Assembly (NCBI RefSeq): GCF_000336875.1
Contig: NZ_AOJK01000073.1
Span: 91,038-155,037, forward strand
DNA from: Halorubrum californiense DSM 19288
GTDB taxonomy: Archaea; Halobacteriota; Halobacteria; Halobacteriales; Haloferacaceae
Reading direction: 5' to 3'
DNA length: 64,000 bases
Shown: positions 8,441 through 16,487 of the stretch, one piece after another
How positions within the stretch are numbered: the first letter of the stretch is position 1
Layout: each line of letters starts with the position of its first letter
Position numbers and translations under genes: made by a program
Notes under the pieces: generated by a model
What the model was told of the DNA's origin: nothing
Seen by the model: the letters and a program-made list of their open reading frames with translations, nothing else
Database searches by the model: none

Positions 8441-10219
8441 TCAGAGCAGCAGGGAGGCGAACAGCGCGACCCCGGCGGCGAGCGTCAGGAACAGCACGCT
8501 CCGACCGATACCGGCGCGGATCTCCGTATCGACGCCGGCCCGCGAGAGCGTCTCGCGTGGACTGGTCGCGGTCCGCATCGTCGCGCCCGCCAGCGCCATC
8601 GTCGCGCGGTCGACGGCCGCCCACAGTTCAGTGACGCCCCACACCGAACCGCGCCCGAGGTAGAAGGCGGCCGGGAAGAGGACGGCGTCGACGTCGGGCA
8701 TCCGGTGGGCGAGCCAGCCGAGCGGGCGCTTCAGCGCGAAGAAGCCGGCGAAGCCGGCGACCAGCAGCGCCGCGCTCTCGACCAAGTGGCTCCGGCTGTA
8801 CGGCTTGAAGTACACCTCGTCACTGAGGATGAGGTCAGTGAACGGCATCAGCTCGATCAGCTGGGTGTAGAAGACGCCGAAAAAGACGCACGCGCCGGCG
8901 GCCAACAGCATTCCGACCGTCTGGAACGGGGTAGCGTCGTCCGGCGACAGCGTCGCCGAACCGTGGAAGAACATGTAGTAGCCCAGCTTGATGAACGACA
9001 TGAACGTCCCAACGCCGCCGAGGACGAGCAGCCACCAGAGCAGCCCGCTGTCCAGCAGAAGGACGTACTCGTGGACCTCGTGGGCGGAGTCGAGTACCAT
9101 CCCCTTCGAGATGAAGCCGTTGAAGCCGGGCACCGCCGTAATCGAGGCCGCGCCGACGAGGTAGACGAGGAAGGTGACCGGCATCACGCGCCAGAGCCCG
9201 CCCATCTCGCGGATGTCCTCGACGCCGGTCCGGTAGACGACGACGCCGACCGCCATGAACAGGAGGCTCTTGTAGAGGACGTTGTTGAACAGGTGCGCGA
9301 AGCCGCCGACGACGGCGAACTCGCCGACCGCCGTGGCGAGGCCGAACCCGGCGAGCATGTAGCCGAGCTGGGCCTGGATGTGGTACGACAGCAGCCGGCG
9401 CGGGTCGTACTGGAGCAGCGCGAAGAACGCACCGTAGACGGCCATGAACCCGCCGAGGTAGGCGAGCCACATGCCGCCCTCGGGGAACGCACGGTACATG
9501 ACGTAGGCGGCGGTCTTCGTGGTGAACACCGAGAGGAACACCGACGCCGCGACGTGCGGGCGCGGGTAGGTGTCCGGCAGCCAGCTGTGCAGGAAGATGA
9601 ACCCGCAGTTGATCCCGATGCCGACCGCCGCGAGGACCGCCGCGGCCGGGTGGATCCCGACCGTTTCCGAGAACAGGAACGTCCCCGCGTTCACGAAGTG
9701 GACGACGACGGCGGCGAGCAGGATGGTCCCGCCGGTCCCGTGGAACAGCGCGTAGCGGTACCCCGCGCGTACCGCCGCCCCGCCGTGCTGCCAGACGAGC
9801 AGCGTCGAGGTGACGGCGGTCAGCTCCCAGAAGAAGATCAGGGTGAGCCAGTCGCCGGCGTAGATCGTCCCCAGGGTCGTGGCGACGTAGGTCAGCGCGA
9901 ACGCGGTCACCCACGTCGGCGCCTCGCTGCCGTAGGCGTACAGCACCGCGGCCGTCGCGAGGAACCCGACGACGACCCCCATCAGCAGCGAGAACTGGTC
10001 GACGTTGAAGAACACGACGTCGAAGCCGAGGAACGTCGTCGCGAGGTGTGCGCCCGTGCCGCCGTCGCCGAGCAGCACCGCCTGCGCGAAGGTGAACGCC
10101 GTCGCGAGCGCGGCGACCGCGTGTCCCGCCCGCCGCGGCAGCGCCAGCACCGCGAGCGCCGCGAACGCGAGCAGGATGTACGGCGGAATCGACGCGAGGA
10201 GGCTCGTGGGCACCGTCAC
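8441..10219 (-). CDS. Mrp-type Na+/H+ antiporter, NuoL/N-like subunit D (third copy in operon)
   Basis: A 592-residue polytopic protein of the proton-conducting membrane transporter family (NuoL/MrpA/MrpD). About 14 membrane segments are visible, with the key charged residues of the family: Glu in FFWELTAVTSTLLVW, Lys/His in the GHGTGG- and HLFNNVLYKSLLFMAVG-type segments, and the later Lys region FISKGMVLDSA. The start is GTG at 10219, inside the GTGA that also ends the preceding gene, so translation is coupled. It is the last gene of the operon. The C-terminal extension after residue ~480 contains YFKPYSRSHLVESAALL and further membrane helices, longer than a standard MrpD. Confidence 0.88.
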   Translation of the reverse strand: MTVPTSLLASIPPYILLAFAALAVLALPRRAGHAVAALATAFTFAQAVLLGDGGTGAHLATTFLGFDVVFFNVDQFSLLMGVVVGFLATAAVLYAYGSEAPTWVTAFALTYVATTLGTIYAGDWLTLIFFWELTAVTSTLLVWQHGGAAVRAGYRYALFHGTGGTILLAAVVVHFVNAGTFLFSETVGIHPAAAVLAAVGIGINCGFIFLHSWLPDTYPRPHVAASVFLSVFTTKTAAYVMYRAFPEGGMWLAYLGGFMAVYGAFFALLQYDPRRLLSYHIQAQLGYMLAGFGLATAVGEFAVVGGFAHLFNNVLYKSLLFMAVGVVVYRTGVEDIREMGGLWRVMPVTFLVYLVGAASITAVPGFNGFISKGMVLDSAHEVHEYVLLLDSGLLWWLLVLGGVGTFMSFIKLGYYMFFHGSATLSPDDATPFQTVGMLLAAGACVFFGVFYTQLIELMPFTDLILSDEVYFKPYSRSHLVESAALLVAGFAGFFALKRPLGWLAHRMPDVDAVLFPAAFYLGRGSVWGVTELWAAVDRATMALAGATMRTATSPRETLSRAGVDTEIRAGIGRSVLFLTLAAGVALFASLLL

Positions 10220-12429
10220 GGGCGCACCACCCCCTCGGGAAGCCGCGTGTCGACGATGAGCTCGATCAGCTCGAGGAAGCCCATCTCGTAGGGGATCACG
10301 CCGAGTAGCACCGCGAGCGTCATCGCGGTGAGGATCGGCCCGAGCGTGAACCACGTCGACTCGCGCCCGCGGAGGGCGTCGAGCCCGGCGATGTGTTCCC
10401 AGCCGCCAGCCGGCGGCCCGCCGTGGTGGCCGTCGTCGTGCGTGTCAGCGTCGTGACCGCCGTGCGGGTCGTCGTCGTGGTCGCCGTGCGGGTCGTCTGG
10501 GCCCCGATCCTCGTCGGAGGCGCGGTCCGCTTCGGCGTCGGCCGCACTCAGGTCAGACACACTCTCGTCGGACGCGTCACCGCGTCCGGGTCCGAACGGC
10601 ACGTCCGCGTCGGAGGGGCGCTGGTCGACCGCGTAATCGCCCGTGTCGACGCGCTCGGCCGGCTCCGAGAAGTCGCGCTCGCTCGTGTCGAAGTCCGGTC
10701 GGACGACGCCGTCCTCGTCGGTCGGCAGGTCGTCGAGGTCGGCGTCCGGCACCGCGGACTCGTCGACGCCGTCCGCGTCGGGCGTCGAGTCGTCGCCGCC
10801 GCCCGCGTCCGCGACGATGTCGTCCACGCCGTCGGCGTTCTCGGCTTCACCGTTCTCGTCTTCGGCGTTGTCTTCGTTCGCGTCGTCACCTGCGCGGCCC
10901 CCGTCGGTCGCCGCGTCGTCACCTGCGCGGCCCCCGTCGGTCGCCGCGTCGTCACCTGCGCGGCCCCCGTCGGTCGCCGCAGCGATCGACCGCGACTCGC
11001 CGCCGAGCGGGAAGTCGACGAGGGGCTTCGCGTCGTGGGCGTCCTCCGCCTCGAAGAAGGCGGTGTAGATGACCGGCCAGAAGTACGCGATGTTGAGCAC
11101 GCCGGAGAGGAGCAGCGCGCCGGCGAGGTAGTACGCGACCGGGGTGAAGTTCATCCCCATCCGCACGCCGCCGATCAGCATGTAATACTTGCTGACGAAG
11201 CCGGCGAGCAGCGGTATCCCCGCCATTCCGAGGGAGGCGATGGTGAAGGCCCCCATCGTCAGCGGCATCCGTTTGCCGATCCCCGCCATCTGCGAGATGT
11301 AGTCAGTGTGGGTAGACACGTGGATGTTGCCCGCGCAGAAGAACAGGGTGAGCTTCATGAACGCGTGCGCCGGGATGTGAAGCAGCGCGCCCACGAGCCC
11401 GTACCAGCCGAACAGCCCGAGCCCGAGGATGATGTAGCTCAGCTGGCTGATCGTCGAGTAGGCGAGCCGGCGCTTCAGGTGGTCCTTCCGGAGCGCGATG
11501 AGCGAGGCCGCCGTGAGCGTGATCGCGCCGATAGTCGAGAGGACGAGGCCGGCAGTGAACCCGAACGGAAGCGAGAGGTCGAAGACGAGTTCGGGACCGA
11601 ACACGTCGAGGACGACCCGCGAGACGCCGAACGCGCCGGACTTGACGACCGCGACCGCGTGGAGCAACCCGGAGACCGGCGTCGGCGCCACCATCGCCTC
11701 GGGGAGCCACTGGTGGAGCGGCATGATTCCGGCCTTCACGCCGAACCCGATCGCGAGCAGGAAGAAAGCCAGCATCGCCAGCCCGGGGTCGGCGTTCGCG
11801 AGTTCCGCGATCCCGCCCGCGGTGAAGTCGACGGAGCCGGCGAGCAGGTAGACCAGCGCGGTGCCCGCCAAGACGAGGACGCCGCCACCGAACATCGTGT
11901 ACGCGAGGTACTTGCGGCCGGCCGAGCGCGCCTCGGCCGTCTCGTCGTGTGCGACGAGCGGGTACGTCGCGATCGACAGCAGCTCGTAGAAGACGAATAT
12001 CGTCACGAGGTTGCCCGCGAACGCGATCCCCATCGTCGCGGCCAGCGACACCGCGAACGCCGCGAAGTACCGGGTCTGGTTCGGTTCGTCAAGCCCGCGC
12101 ATGTAGCCGATGCTGTAGAAGGAGGTGATTATCCACAGCCCGCTCGCGAGGAACGCGAACAGCATGCCGAGCGCGTCCGCGCGGAGCGCGAACTCGATCG
12201 GCGCGCCGATCCCGGGGAGGAACGCCCCGAGCGTCCACTCGAAGGTCGTGCCGTCGAGGACCGCCGGCAGCATCGACGCGACGATGCCGAACTTCACGAG
12301 CGACGCGACGAGCGTCCACCCCTCGCGGACGTTCGGCGAGCGGTACGACGCGACGATGAGGAACGCCGCGACGAACGAGACGAGAACCGCCAGTAGGGGT
12401 CGTGGGTCTGAGAGTACAACGTCTGTCAT
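10216..12429 (-). CDS. Mrp-type Na+/H+ antiporter, NuoL/N-like subunit D (second copy) with long acidic/His-rich insert
   Basis: A 737-residue antiporter subunit. Residues 1-~475 are a normal MrpD/NuoN core (FVFYELLSIATYPLVAHDE with the conserved Glu, GVKAGIMPLHQWLPEA with the conserved Lys, LLHAVAVVKSGAFG, and AFMKLTLFFCAGN). Before the last helix (residues ~690-712) there is an inserted hydrophilic block of about 200 residues, very acidic, that begins with three exact copies of an 11-residue unit (AATDGGRAGDD) and ends with a His/Asp-rich run (DDPHGDHDDDPHGGHD). Insertions of this kind are not part of the family core. ATG at 12429 lies in an ATGA overlap with the upstream gene. Membrane location; forms part of the Mrp complex. 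Confidence 0.88.
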   Translation of the reverse strand: MTDVVLSDPRPLLAVLVSFVAAFLIVASYRSPNVREGWTLVASLVKFGIVASMLPAVLDGTTFEWTLGAFLPGIGAPIEFALRADALGMLFAFLASGLWIITSFYSIGYMRGLDEPNQTRYFAAFAVSLAATMGIAFAGNLVTIFVFYELLSIATYPLVAHDETAEARSAGRKYLAYTMFGGGVLVLAGTALVYLLAGSVDFTAGGIAELANADPGLAMLAFFLLAIGFGVKAGIMPLHQWLPEAMVAPTPVSGLLHAVAVVKSGAFGVSRVVLDVFGPELVFDLSLPFGFTAGLVLSTIGAITLTAASLIALRKDHLKRRLAYSTISQLSYIILGLGLFGWYGLVGALLHIPAHAFMKLTLFFCAGNIHVSTHTDYISQMAGIGKRMPLTMGAFTIASLGMAGIPLLAGFVSKYYMLIGGVRMGMNFTPVAYYLAGALLLSGVLNIAYFWPVIYTAFFEAEDAHDAKPLVDFPLGGESRSIAAATDGGRAGDDAATDGGRAGDDAATDGGRAGDDANEDNAEDENGEAENADGVDDIVADAGGGDDSTPDADGVDESAVPDADLDDLPTDEDGVVRPDFDTSERDFSEPAERVDTGDYAVDQRPSDADVPFGPGRGDASDESVSDLSAADAEADRASDEDRGPDDPHGDHDDDPHGGHDADTHDDGHHGGPPAGGWEHIAGLDALRGRESTWFTLGPILTAMTLAVLLGVIPYEMGFLELIELIVDTRLPEGVVRP
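10880..10978 (-). repeat. 33-bp in-frame tandem repeat, three identical copies
   Basis: Three contiguous 33-base units at 10880-10912, 10913-10945 and 10946-10978 encode three copies of the 11-residue block AATDGGRAGDD inside the second NuoL/N-like antiporter subunit. The copies appear base-identical, which points to recent expansion by slippage or unequal exchange. The unit length keeps the frame, so copy number may vary between strains without breaking the gene. Confidence 0.9.
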
Positions 12430-14057
12430 GCGAACACCTCCGCGAGGAACGGGCCGAACCACTCCGCGAGCGCGAAGCCGCCGAAGCCGAGCGCGACCGT
12501 CGCCAGCACCGCCAGTCCGAGCGCGAGCAACGGCGCCGTCGGGACTCGGTCGGGAACGAGCCACGACCGCGGAGCGCCCTCGACGGGCGCCGGAAGGCCG
12601 TCAGCCGTCTTCGCCGGTGATTCGTTGCGACCACCGACCGCGGCGGCGTCCCCGCCGTCGGTGGCCGCGTCGTCGTCACCGCGGTCCCCGAATATTTCGC
12701 CGTGGTCGCCGGGGAGCCCGGCGCCGGCGAAGTAGAACCGCTCGATCAGGCGCGCGACGTACGACAGCGTGAACAGCGTGCTGACGAATATCGCCGCCGC
12801 GACCGCGATCCCGACCGCGCCGCCGCCGGCGAGGCCGGCGTCGACCGCCCCGACGCCGATGTACCACTTGCCGAGGAAGCCGATCGAGGGCGGGATCCCG
12901 ACGAGTCCGAGGCCGAGGACGGCGACCGCACCGGACGTGTACGGCGCCGCGCGGGCGGCGCTCGCGAGGTCGCTCATCTGCCGGCTGCCGTAGCCGAGCG
13001 CCAGCAGCCCGATCCCGAGGAAGAGGCCGAACTTCATGATCCCGTGACCGATCAGGTGGACGATCCCGCCGAGCAGCGCCGTCTCGTTCGCGAGCGCGAC
13101 GGCCGCGCCGATCATCCCGAACTGCGCGACCGAGGAGTACGCGAACATCCGCTTGAGGTTCGACTGCATCGCGGCGAGCGCAGAGCCCGCGACGATCGAG
13201 ACTGTCGAGACGACGAGCAGCGCGGTCGCGATCCCCTCGTTCGCCGCGAGGAAATCGACGGTGAACACGGTGTAGGTCACGCGGATCAGCGCGTAGGCGC
13301 TCGTCGTCGAGACCAGCGCCGCGACGACCGTCGTGACCGAGTCCGGCGCGCGCTGGTAGGCGTCGGGCTGCCACGAGTGGACCGGGAAGATGGCGATCTT
13401 CAGCGCCAGCCCGGTCACGATAAACGCGTAGCTCGCGCGGACGAGCGGGTCGCCGTAGCCGGCCTGCGCGACGATCTGCGCCTGGACGTCGAGCATGTTC
13501 AGCGTCCCCGTCGCGAGGAAGACGTAGCCGACGCCGAGCAGGTACAGCGAGGCGCCGACAGTGCCGACGACGAGGTACTTCAGCGAGGCGTACGCGCTCG
13601 CGCCCGACCGGTCCGAGGCGATGAGCGCGTACGTCGTCAGCCCGGTGATCTCGAGGAACACGAACAGGTTGAACAGGTCCCCGGTGAGCACCATCCCGAC
13701 GAGGCCGCCGACCAGCAGGAGGTACGCGCTGTAGAACGGGTTCCCGCGGGGGCCGGCCACGCGAGCGAACGCGAGCGTCGCGACCGAGACCGCGGCCACG
13801 AGAAGCAGCACCGCTACCGACAGCCGGTCGGCGACGAGTTCGATTCCCACCGGCGGGAGGAAGCCGCCGAGGGCGTGGTCGAACGGGCCGTTGACGACGA
13901 CCTCCGCGGCGATCGCTGCCGCGATTCCGGCCACCGCGGTCGTGCCGACAGCGGCGATCGGCCACCCGACGCGGTCGTACCGCAGACCGAGCGCCAGCGG
14001 CAGCGTCGCCGCCACGATGGGGACGACGACCGCGAGCGGTAGGAGGACGTCAATCAT
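12426..14057 (-). CDS. mnhD: Mrp-type Na+/H+ antiporter subunit D (first copy)
   Basis: A 543-residue NuoN/MrpD-like subunit with about 14 membrane helices. Conserved sites: Glu in LFNLFVFLEITGLTTYALIA, Lys in LALKIAIFPVHSWQPDAY, and LIGHGIMKFGLFLGIG. A hydrophilic loop of ~60 residues (DHGEIFGDRGDDDAATDGG...) precedes the last helix, in the same place as the larger insert in the next gene and sharing the ATDGG motif. The ATG at 14057 starts MIDVLLPLAV and overlaps the mnhC stop by 8 bases; an ATG 9 bases earlier is possible. Its stop overlaps the next gene as ATGA. Confidence 0.9.
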   Translation of the reverse strand: MIDVLLPLAVVVPIVAATLPLALGLRYDRVGWPIAAVGTTAVAGIAAAIAAEVVVNGPFDHALGGFLPPVGIELVADRLSVAVLLLVAAVSVATLAFARVAGPRGNPFYSAYLLLVGGLVGMVLTGDLFNLFVFLEITGLTTYALIASDRSGASAYASLKYLVVGTVGASLYLLGVGYVFLATGTLNMLDVQAQIVAQAGYGDPLVRASYAFIVTGLALKIAIFPVHSWQPDAYQRAPDSVTTVVAALVSTTSAYALIRVTYTVFTVDFLAANEGIATALLVVSTVSIVAGSALAAMQSNLKRMFAYSSVAQFGMIGAAVALANETALLGGIVHLIGHGIMKFGLFLGIGLLALGYGSRQMSDLASAARAAPYTSGAVAVLGLGLVGIPPSIGFLGKWYIGVGAVDAGLAGGGAVGIAVAAAIFVSTLFTLSYVARLIERFYFAGAGLPGDHGEIFGDRGDDDAATDGGDAAAVGGRNESPAKTADGLPAPVEGAPRSWLVPDRVPTAPLLALGLAVLATVALGFGGFALAEWFGPFLAEVFA

Positions 14058-14550
14058 CCGTCTCACCTCCCGCGTCGGGCGCGCCGGCAGATCCGTCGGC
14101 GGCGGGCTCCCCGTCGGTGCCCGCCGCGTTCGGCGAGCGCCGGGCGGGGATGGAGCCCTCGTCGCGGAGCAGTTCGCGGAGCGTGTCGGTCCGTAGCGTG
14201 CCGTACTCGTCGTATATTCGGATACACAGCGCGAGCCCGACCGCGGTGAGGCTCACGCCGACGACGATGGCGGTGAGCACGAGGACGTGCGGCAGCGGGC
14301 TCACGTAGAGCCCGCCCTCCGGACCCCCGATCGGGACGATGGGGATCGATCCGCCCTCGACGTACGCCGAGGCGATGAACAGCAGGAATATCGCCGTCTG
14401 GAACAGGTTGAGTCCGATTATCTTCTTCACGAGGTTCGGGTTCGCGATCATCATGTAGAGGCCGATACACAACAGCAGTGCGAACGCGACGTACGCGTGT
14501 CTCGTCGCGAGGATATCGACCGCGCCACCGGCCGATGCGAGCGCGAACAC
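14050..14550 (-). CDS. mnhC: Mrp-type Na+/H+ antiporter subunit C (NuoK-like)
   Basis: A 166-residue protein with three membrane helices in the first 110 residues, the NuoK/MrpC fold. The motif GLYMMIANPNLVKKIIGLNLFQTAIFLL carries the family's conserved polar residues in helices 1-2, and PLPHVLVLTAIVVGVSLTAVGLAL is helix 3. The C-terminal ~50 residues are an acidic, low-complexity tail not needed for the fold. The start is GTG at 14550, overlapping the TAG of mnhB by one base (TAGTG). Na+/H+ exchange role follows from family and operon. Confidence 0.92.
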   Translation of the reverse strand: MFALASAGGAVDILATRHAYVAFALLLCIGLYMMIANPNLVKKIIGLNLFQTAIFLLFIASAYVEGGSIPIVPIGGPEGGLYVSPLPHVLVLTAIVVGVSLTAVGLALCIRIYDEYGTLRTDTLRELLRDEGSIPARRSPNAAGTDGEPAADGSAGAPDAGGETDD

Positions 14551-15266
14551 TACGGCTCACCTCCGTCGGCCGCGGCCGGTCCCCCAGGGTTCGACTCCCC
14601 GTCGAGGGACTCGGCGTCGGTCGGCTCGCCGTCACCGTCGGTGCCGTCGCCGACCTCGTCGTCGAAGGCGTCCGCGTCGGCGAACCCGCCCGCGTCGCTG
14701 AACCCCTTCGCGAGGACGAAGAACAGCCCCATGAGTACGCCGGCAACGATCGTCCCGATCCCGAGGATCTCGACGCCCTCCATCCCATACTTGACCGGGT
14801 CCGGGATCGGGAGCAGTTCGTACTGCAGGAACGCGCCGCCGAGCGCGACCGGGACCAGCCCGATGCCGGCGAAGACGAGCGCACCGCCGACGGCGAGCGC
14901 GACGACGACGGTGTTCGCGAGCCACTGCCGGGTCGCCTCGATCCCGAACGCGAACGCGATCATGAACACGACCGCGGCCACGATCGCGCCGCCCTGGAAC
15001 CCGCCGCCGGGCGAGCCGCCGCCGTGGAAGGTGACGAACAGGCCGTAGGTGAACGCGAACGGCGTGACGATCTTCACCGTCGACATGATGACCTGACTCT
15101 CCGTGTACGGGGTCCCCTGCCGACGCTCCGAGTCGAGTCGCCCGTCGCTTCGCGGCGGCCGGTCGCGACCAAATCCGCCGTCGGTGGCGGGCTTCGAGAC
15201 GGCGTCGGTGTCGGCGGCGTCAGTGTCTGCGGCGTCAGTGTCGACGCCGGAGTCGGAGCCGCTCAT
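14550..15266 (-). CDS. mnhB: Mrp-type Na+/H+ antiporter subunit B
   Basis: A 238-residue MnhB-domain protein. After an N-terminal hydrophilic stretch of ~60 residues with the repeated DTDAA unit, the conserved MnhB segment begins: TPYTESQVIMSTVKIVTPFAFTYGLFVTFHGGGSPGGGFQGGAIVAA, the signature of this subunit, followed by three further helices. The tail is acidic. ATG at 15266 overlaps the previous stop as ATGA. In the Mrp complex MnhB binds next to the A subunit. Confidence 0.93.
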   Translation of the reverse strand: MSGSDSGVDTDAADTDAADTDAVSKPATDGGFGRDRPPRSDGRLDSERRQGTPYTESQVIMSTVKIVTPFAFTYGLFVTFHGGGSPGGGFQGGAIVAAVVFMIAFAFGIEATRQWLANTVVVALAVGGALVFAGIGLVPVALGGAFLQYELLPIPDPVKYGMEGVEILGIGTIVAGVLMGLFFVLAKGFSDAGGFADADAFDDEVGDGTDGDGEPTDAESLDGESNPGGPAAADGGEP

Positions 15267-15853
15267 GCGAACACCTCCCTGTGGAGGACGATGAGGGCGG
15301 CGATCCCGGCCGCGAACACGACGACCGCCTCGCCGAACGTGTCGAACCCGCGGAACGCCGCCAGCACGGCCATCACCGTGTTCTCGACGTGCGTCTCCGC
15401 GTACGTCTCGGCGATGTACCACTGAGTCACGTCCGGGTTCGACCAGATCGGCGCGTCCGCTGAACCCACCGCGGGAATGTCGCCCATCGTGAGCATCAGC
15501 CCGGCGAACAACAGGCCGGCCGCGCCCGCCGCCGGCAGGTTCACCGACTCGAATGCGGCCTCGTGGTCGAGCCGGGTCGTCTTCGCGAGCGTGAGGAGCA
15601 GCAGCACGGTCGTCACGCCGGCGGAGATGGCGGCCTCCGTCATCGCCACGTCCGGCGCGCGGTAGAACGTGTACAGCGCGGCCATCCCGAGGCTGTAGGC
15701 GCCGAAGATGATCACGGCCGCGAGCACGTCGCGCGCCAGCGCGGTGAACAGCGCGGTCAACACGACGAAGACGAACAGGCTCGCCTCGATGGCGGTGACC
15801 TGCGCGACCACCGGCGCGCCGAGGGGGCCGGCCGACGCGAGCGCGCCGGTCAT
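15263..15853 (-). CDS. DUF4040-domain Mrp/Mbh antiporter subunit (MrpA C-terminal-like)
   Basis: A 196-residue membrane protein with the DUF4040 block LARDVLAAVIIFGAYSLGMAALYTFYRAPDVAMTEAAISAGVTTVLLL, which in bacteria is found at the C-terminus of MrpA and in archaeal Mbh/Mrp operons is a separate gene. After it comes a second helical part matching the MrpA/MbhE end (AFRGFDTFGEAVVVFAAGIAAL). So this single gene supplies the MrpA tail, while no NuoL-like N-terminal MrpA part is fused to it. It overlaps mnhG and mnhB by ATGA on both sides. Confidence 0.85.
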   Translation of the reverse strand: MTGALASAGPLGAPVVAQVTAIEASLFVFVVLTALFTALARDVLAAVIIFGAYSLGMAALYTFYRAPDVAMTEAAISAGVTTVLLLLTLAKTTRLDHEAAFESVNLPAAGAAGLLFAGLMLTMGDIPAVGSADAPIWSNPDVTQWYIAETYAETHVENTVMAVLAAFRGFDTFGEAVVVFAAGIAALIVLHREVFA

Positions 15854-16185
15854 CGGCGGTCGTCCCCCTCGATCCACGGCACGATTCCCTCCTCGAAGGC
15901 GGCCCGGGCGATGGCGTGGGCCGCGGTCGGGTTCGTCACGAAGATGAAGAACAGCAAGAGGACCGACTTGAATCCGGCCCCCGCCAGTCCGACGGTGATG
16001 GCGACGGCCGCGAGGCCGAACCCCGCGCCGAGCGTGTCGGCCTGCGAGGCGGTGTGTGCCCGCGAGTACACGTCCGGCAGGCGGAGCACGCCTACCATCG
16101 AGACGAACGAGAAGAACAGCCCGAGCAGCGTGAGCGCGACCACGAGCCACACGCGGGCCGTCTCCGTCGCGGCGGCGGCGGTCAC
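15850..16185 (-). CDS. mnhG: Mrp-type Na+/H+ antiporter subunit G
   Basis: A 111-residue protein with three membrane helices and the MnhG/PhaG signature MVGVLRLPDVYSRAHTASQADTLGAG, followed by LLLFFIFVTNPTAAHAIARAA. Length is standard. The start codon is GTG at 16185, coupled to the mnhF stop by a GTGA overlap. Part of the nine-gene operon. Confidence 0.93.
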   Translation of the reverse strand: MTAAAATETARVWLVVALTLLGLFFSFVSMVGVLRLPDVYSRAHTASQADTLGAGFGLAAVAITVGLAGAGFKSVLLLFFIFVTNPTAAHAIARAAFEEGIVPWIEGDDRR

Positions 16186-16487
16186 AGCACACCACCCCGC
16201 TCGACGGTGAACTTCGAGATGGCGATGGCCATCAGGAAGTTGAGCAGCGCGTACACTAAGGCGATGTCGAGGAACGTCGGCTCGCCGAGCGCCGCGCCGA
16301 GGATGGCGAGGATGACGACGGTGTTCGTCCCGAGGACGTTCACCGCCAACACCCGGTCTTGCATCGTCGGCCCGACGACCGCGCGGTAGAGCATGCCGAC
16401 CGCGAGGACGGCGAAGCCGGCGGCCGCGACGAGCAGGAAGTCGCCGAGGGTGTAGCCGGCCGCGAGCGAGGCGTCCACGAGGCTCAT
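16182..16487 (-). CDS. mnhF: Mrp-type Na+/H+ antiporter subunit F
   Basis: A 101-residue protein with three membrane helices and the MnhF/MrpF motif YRAVVGPTMQDRVLAVNVLGTNTVVILAI, followed by FLDIALVYALLNFLMAIAISKF. ATG at 16487 overlaps the mnhE stop as ATGA. Standard length, no anomalies. Confidence 0.93.
   Translation of the reverse strand: MSLVDASLAAGYTLGDFLLVAAAGFAVLAVGMLYRAVVGPTMQDRVLAVNVLGTNTVVILAILGAALGEPTFLDIALVYALLNFLMAIAISKFTVERGGVL

Noticed and set aside
10880..10978. Three 33-base repeats considered as a CRISPR array
   Set aside because: The units are contiguous without spacers and lie inside an open reading frame, encoding an in-frame peptide repeat.
10393..12396. 667-codon plus-strand frame opposite the antiporter subunit
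   Set aside because: Antisense to clear membrane-protein code; repeated RVVTCAAPVG units simply mirror the 33-base coding repeat.
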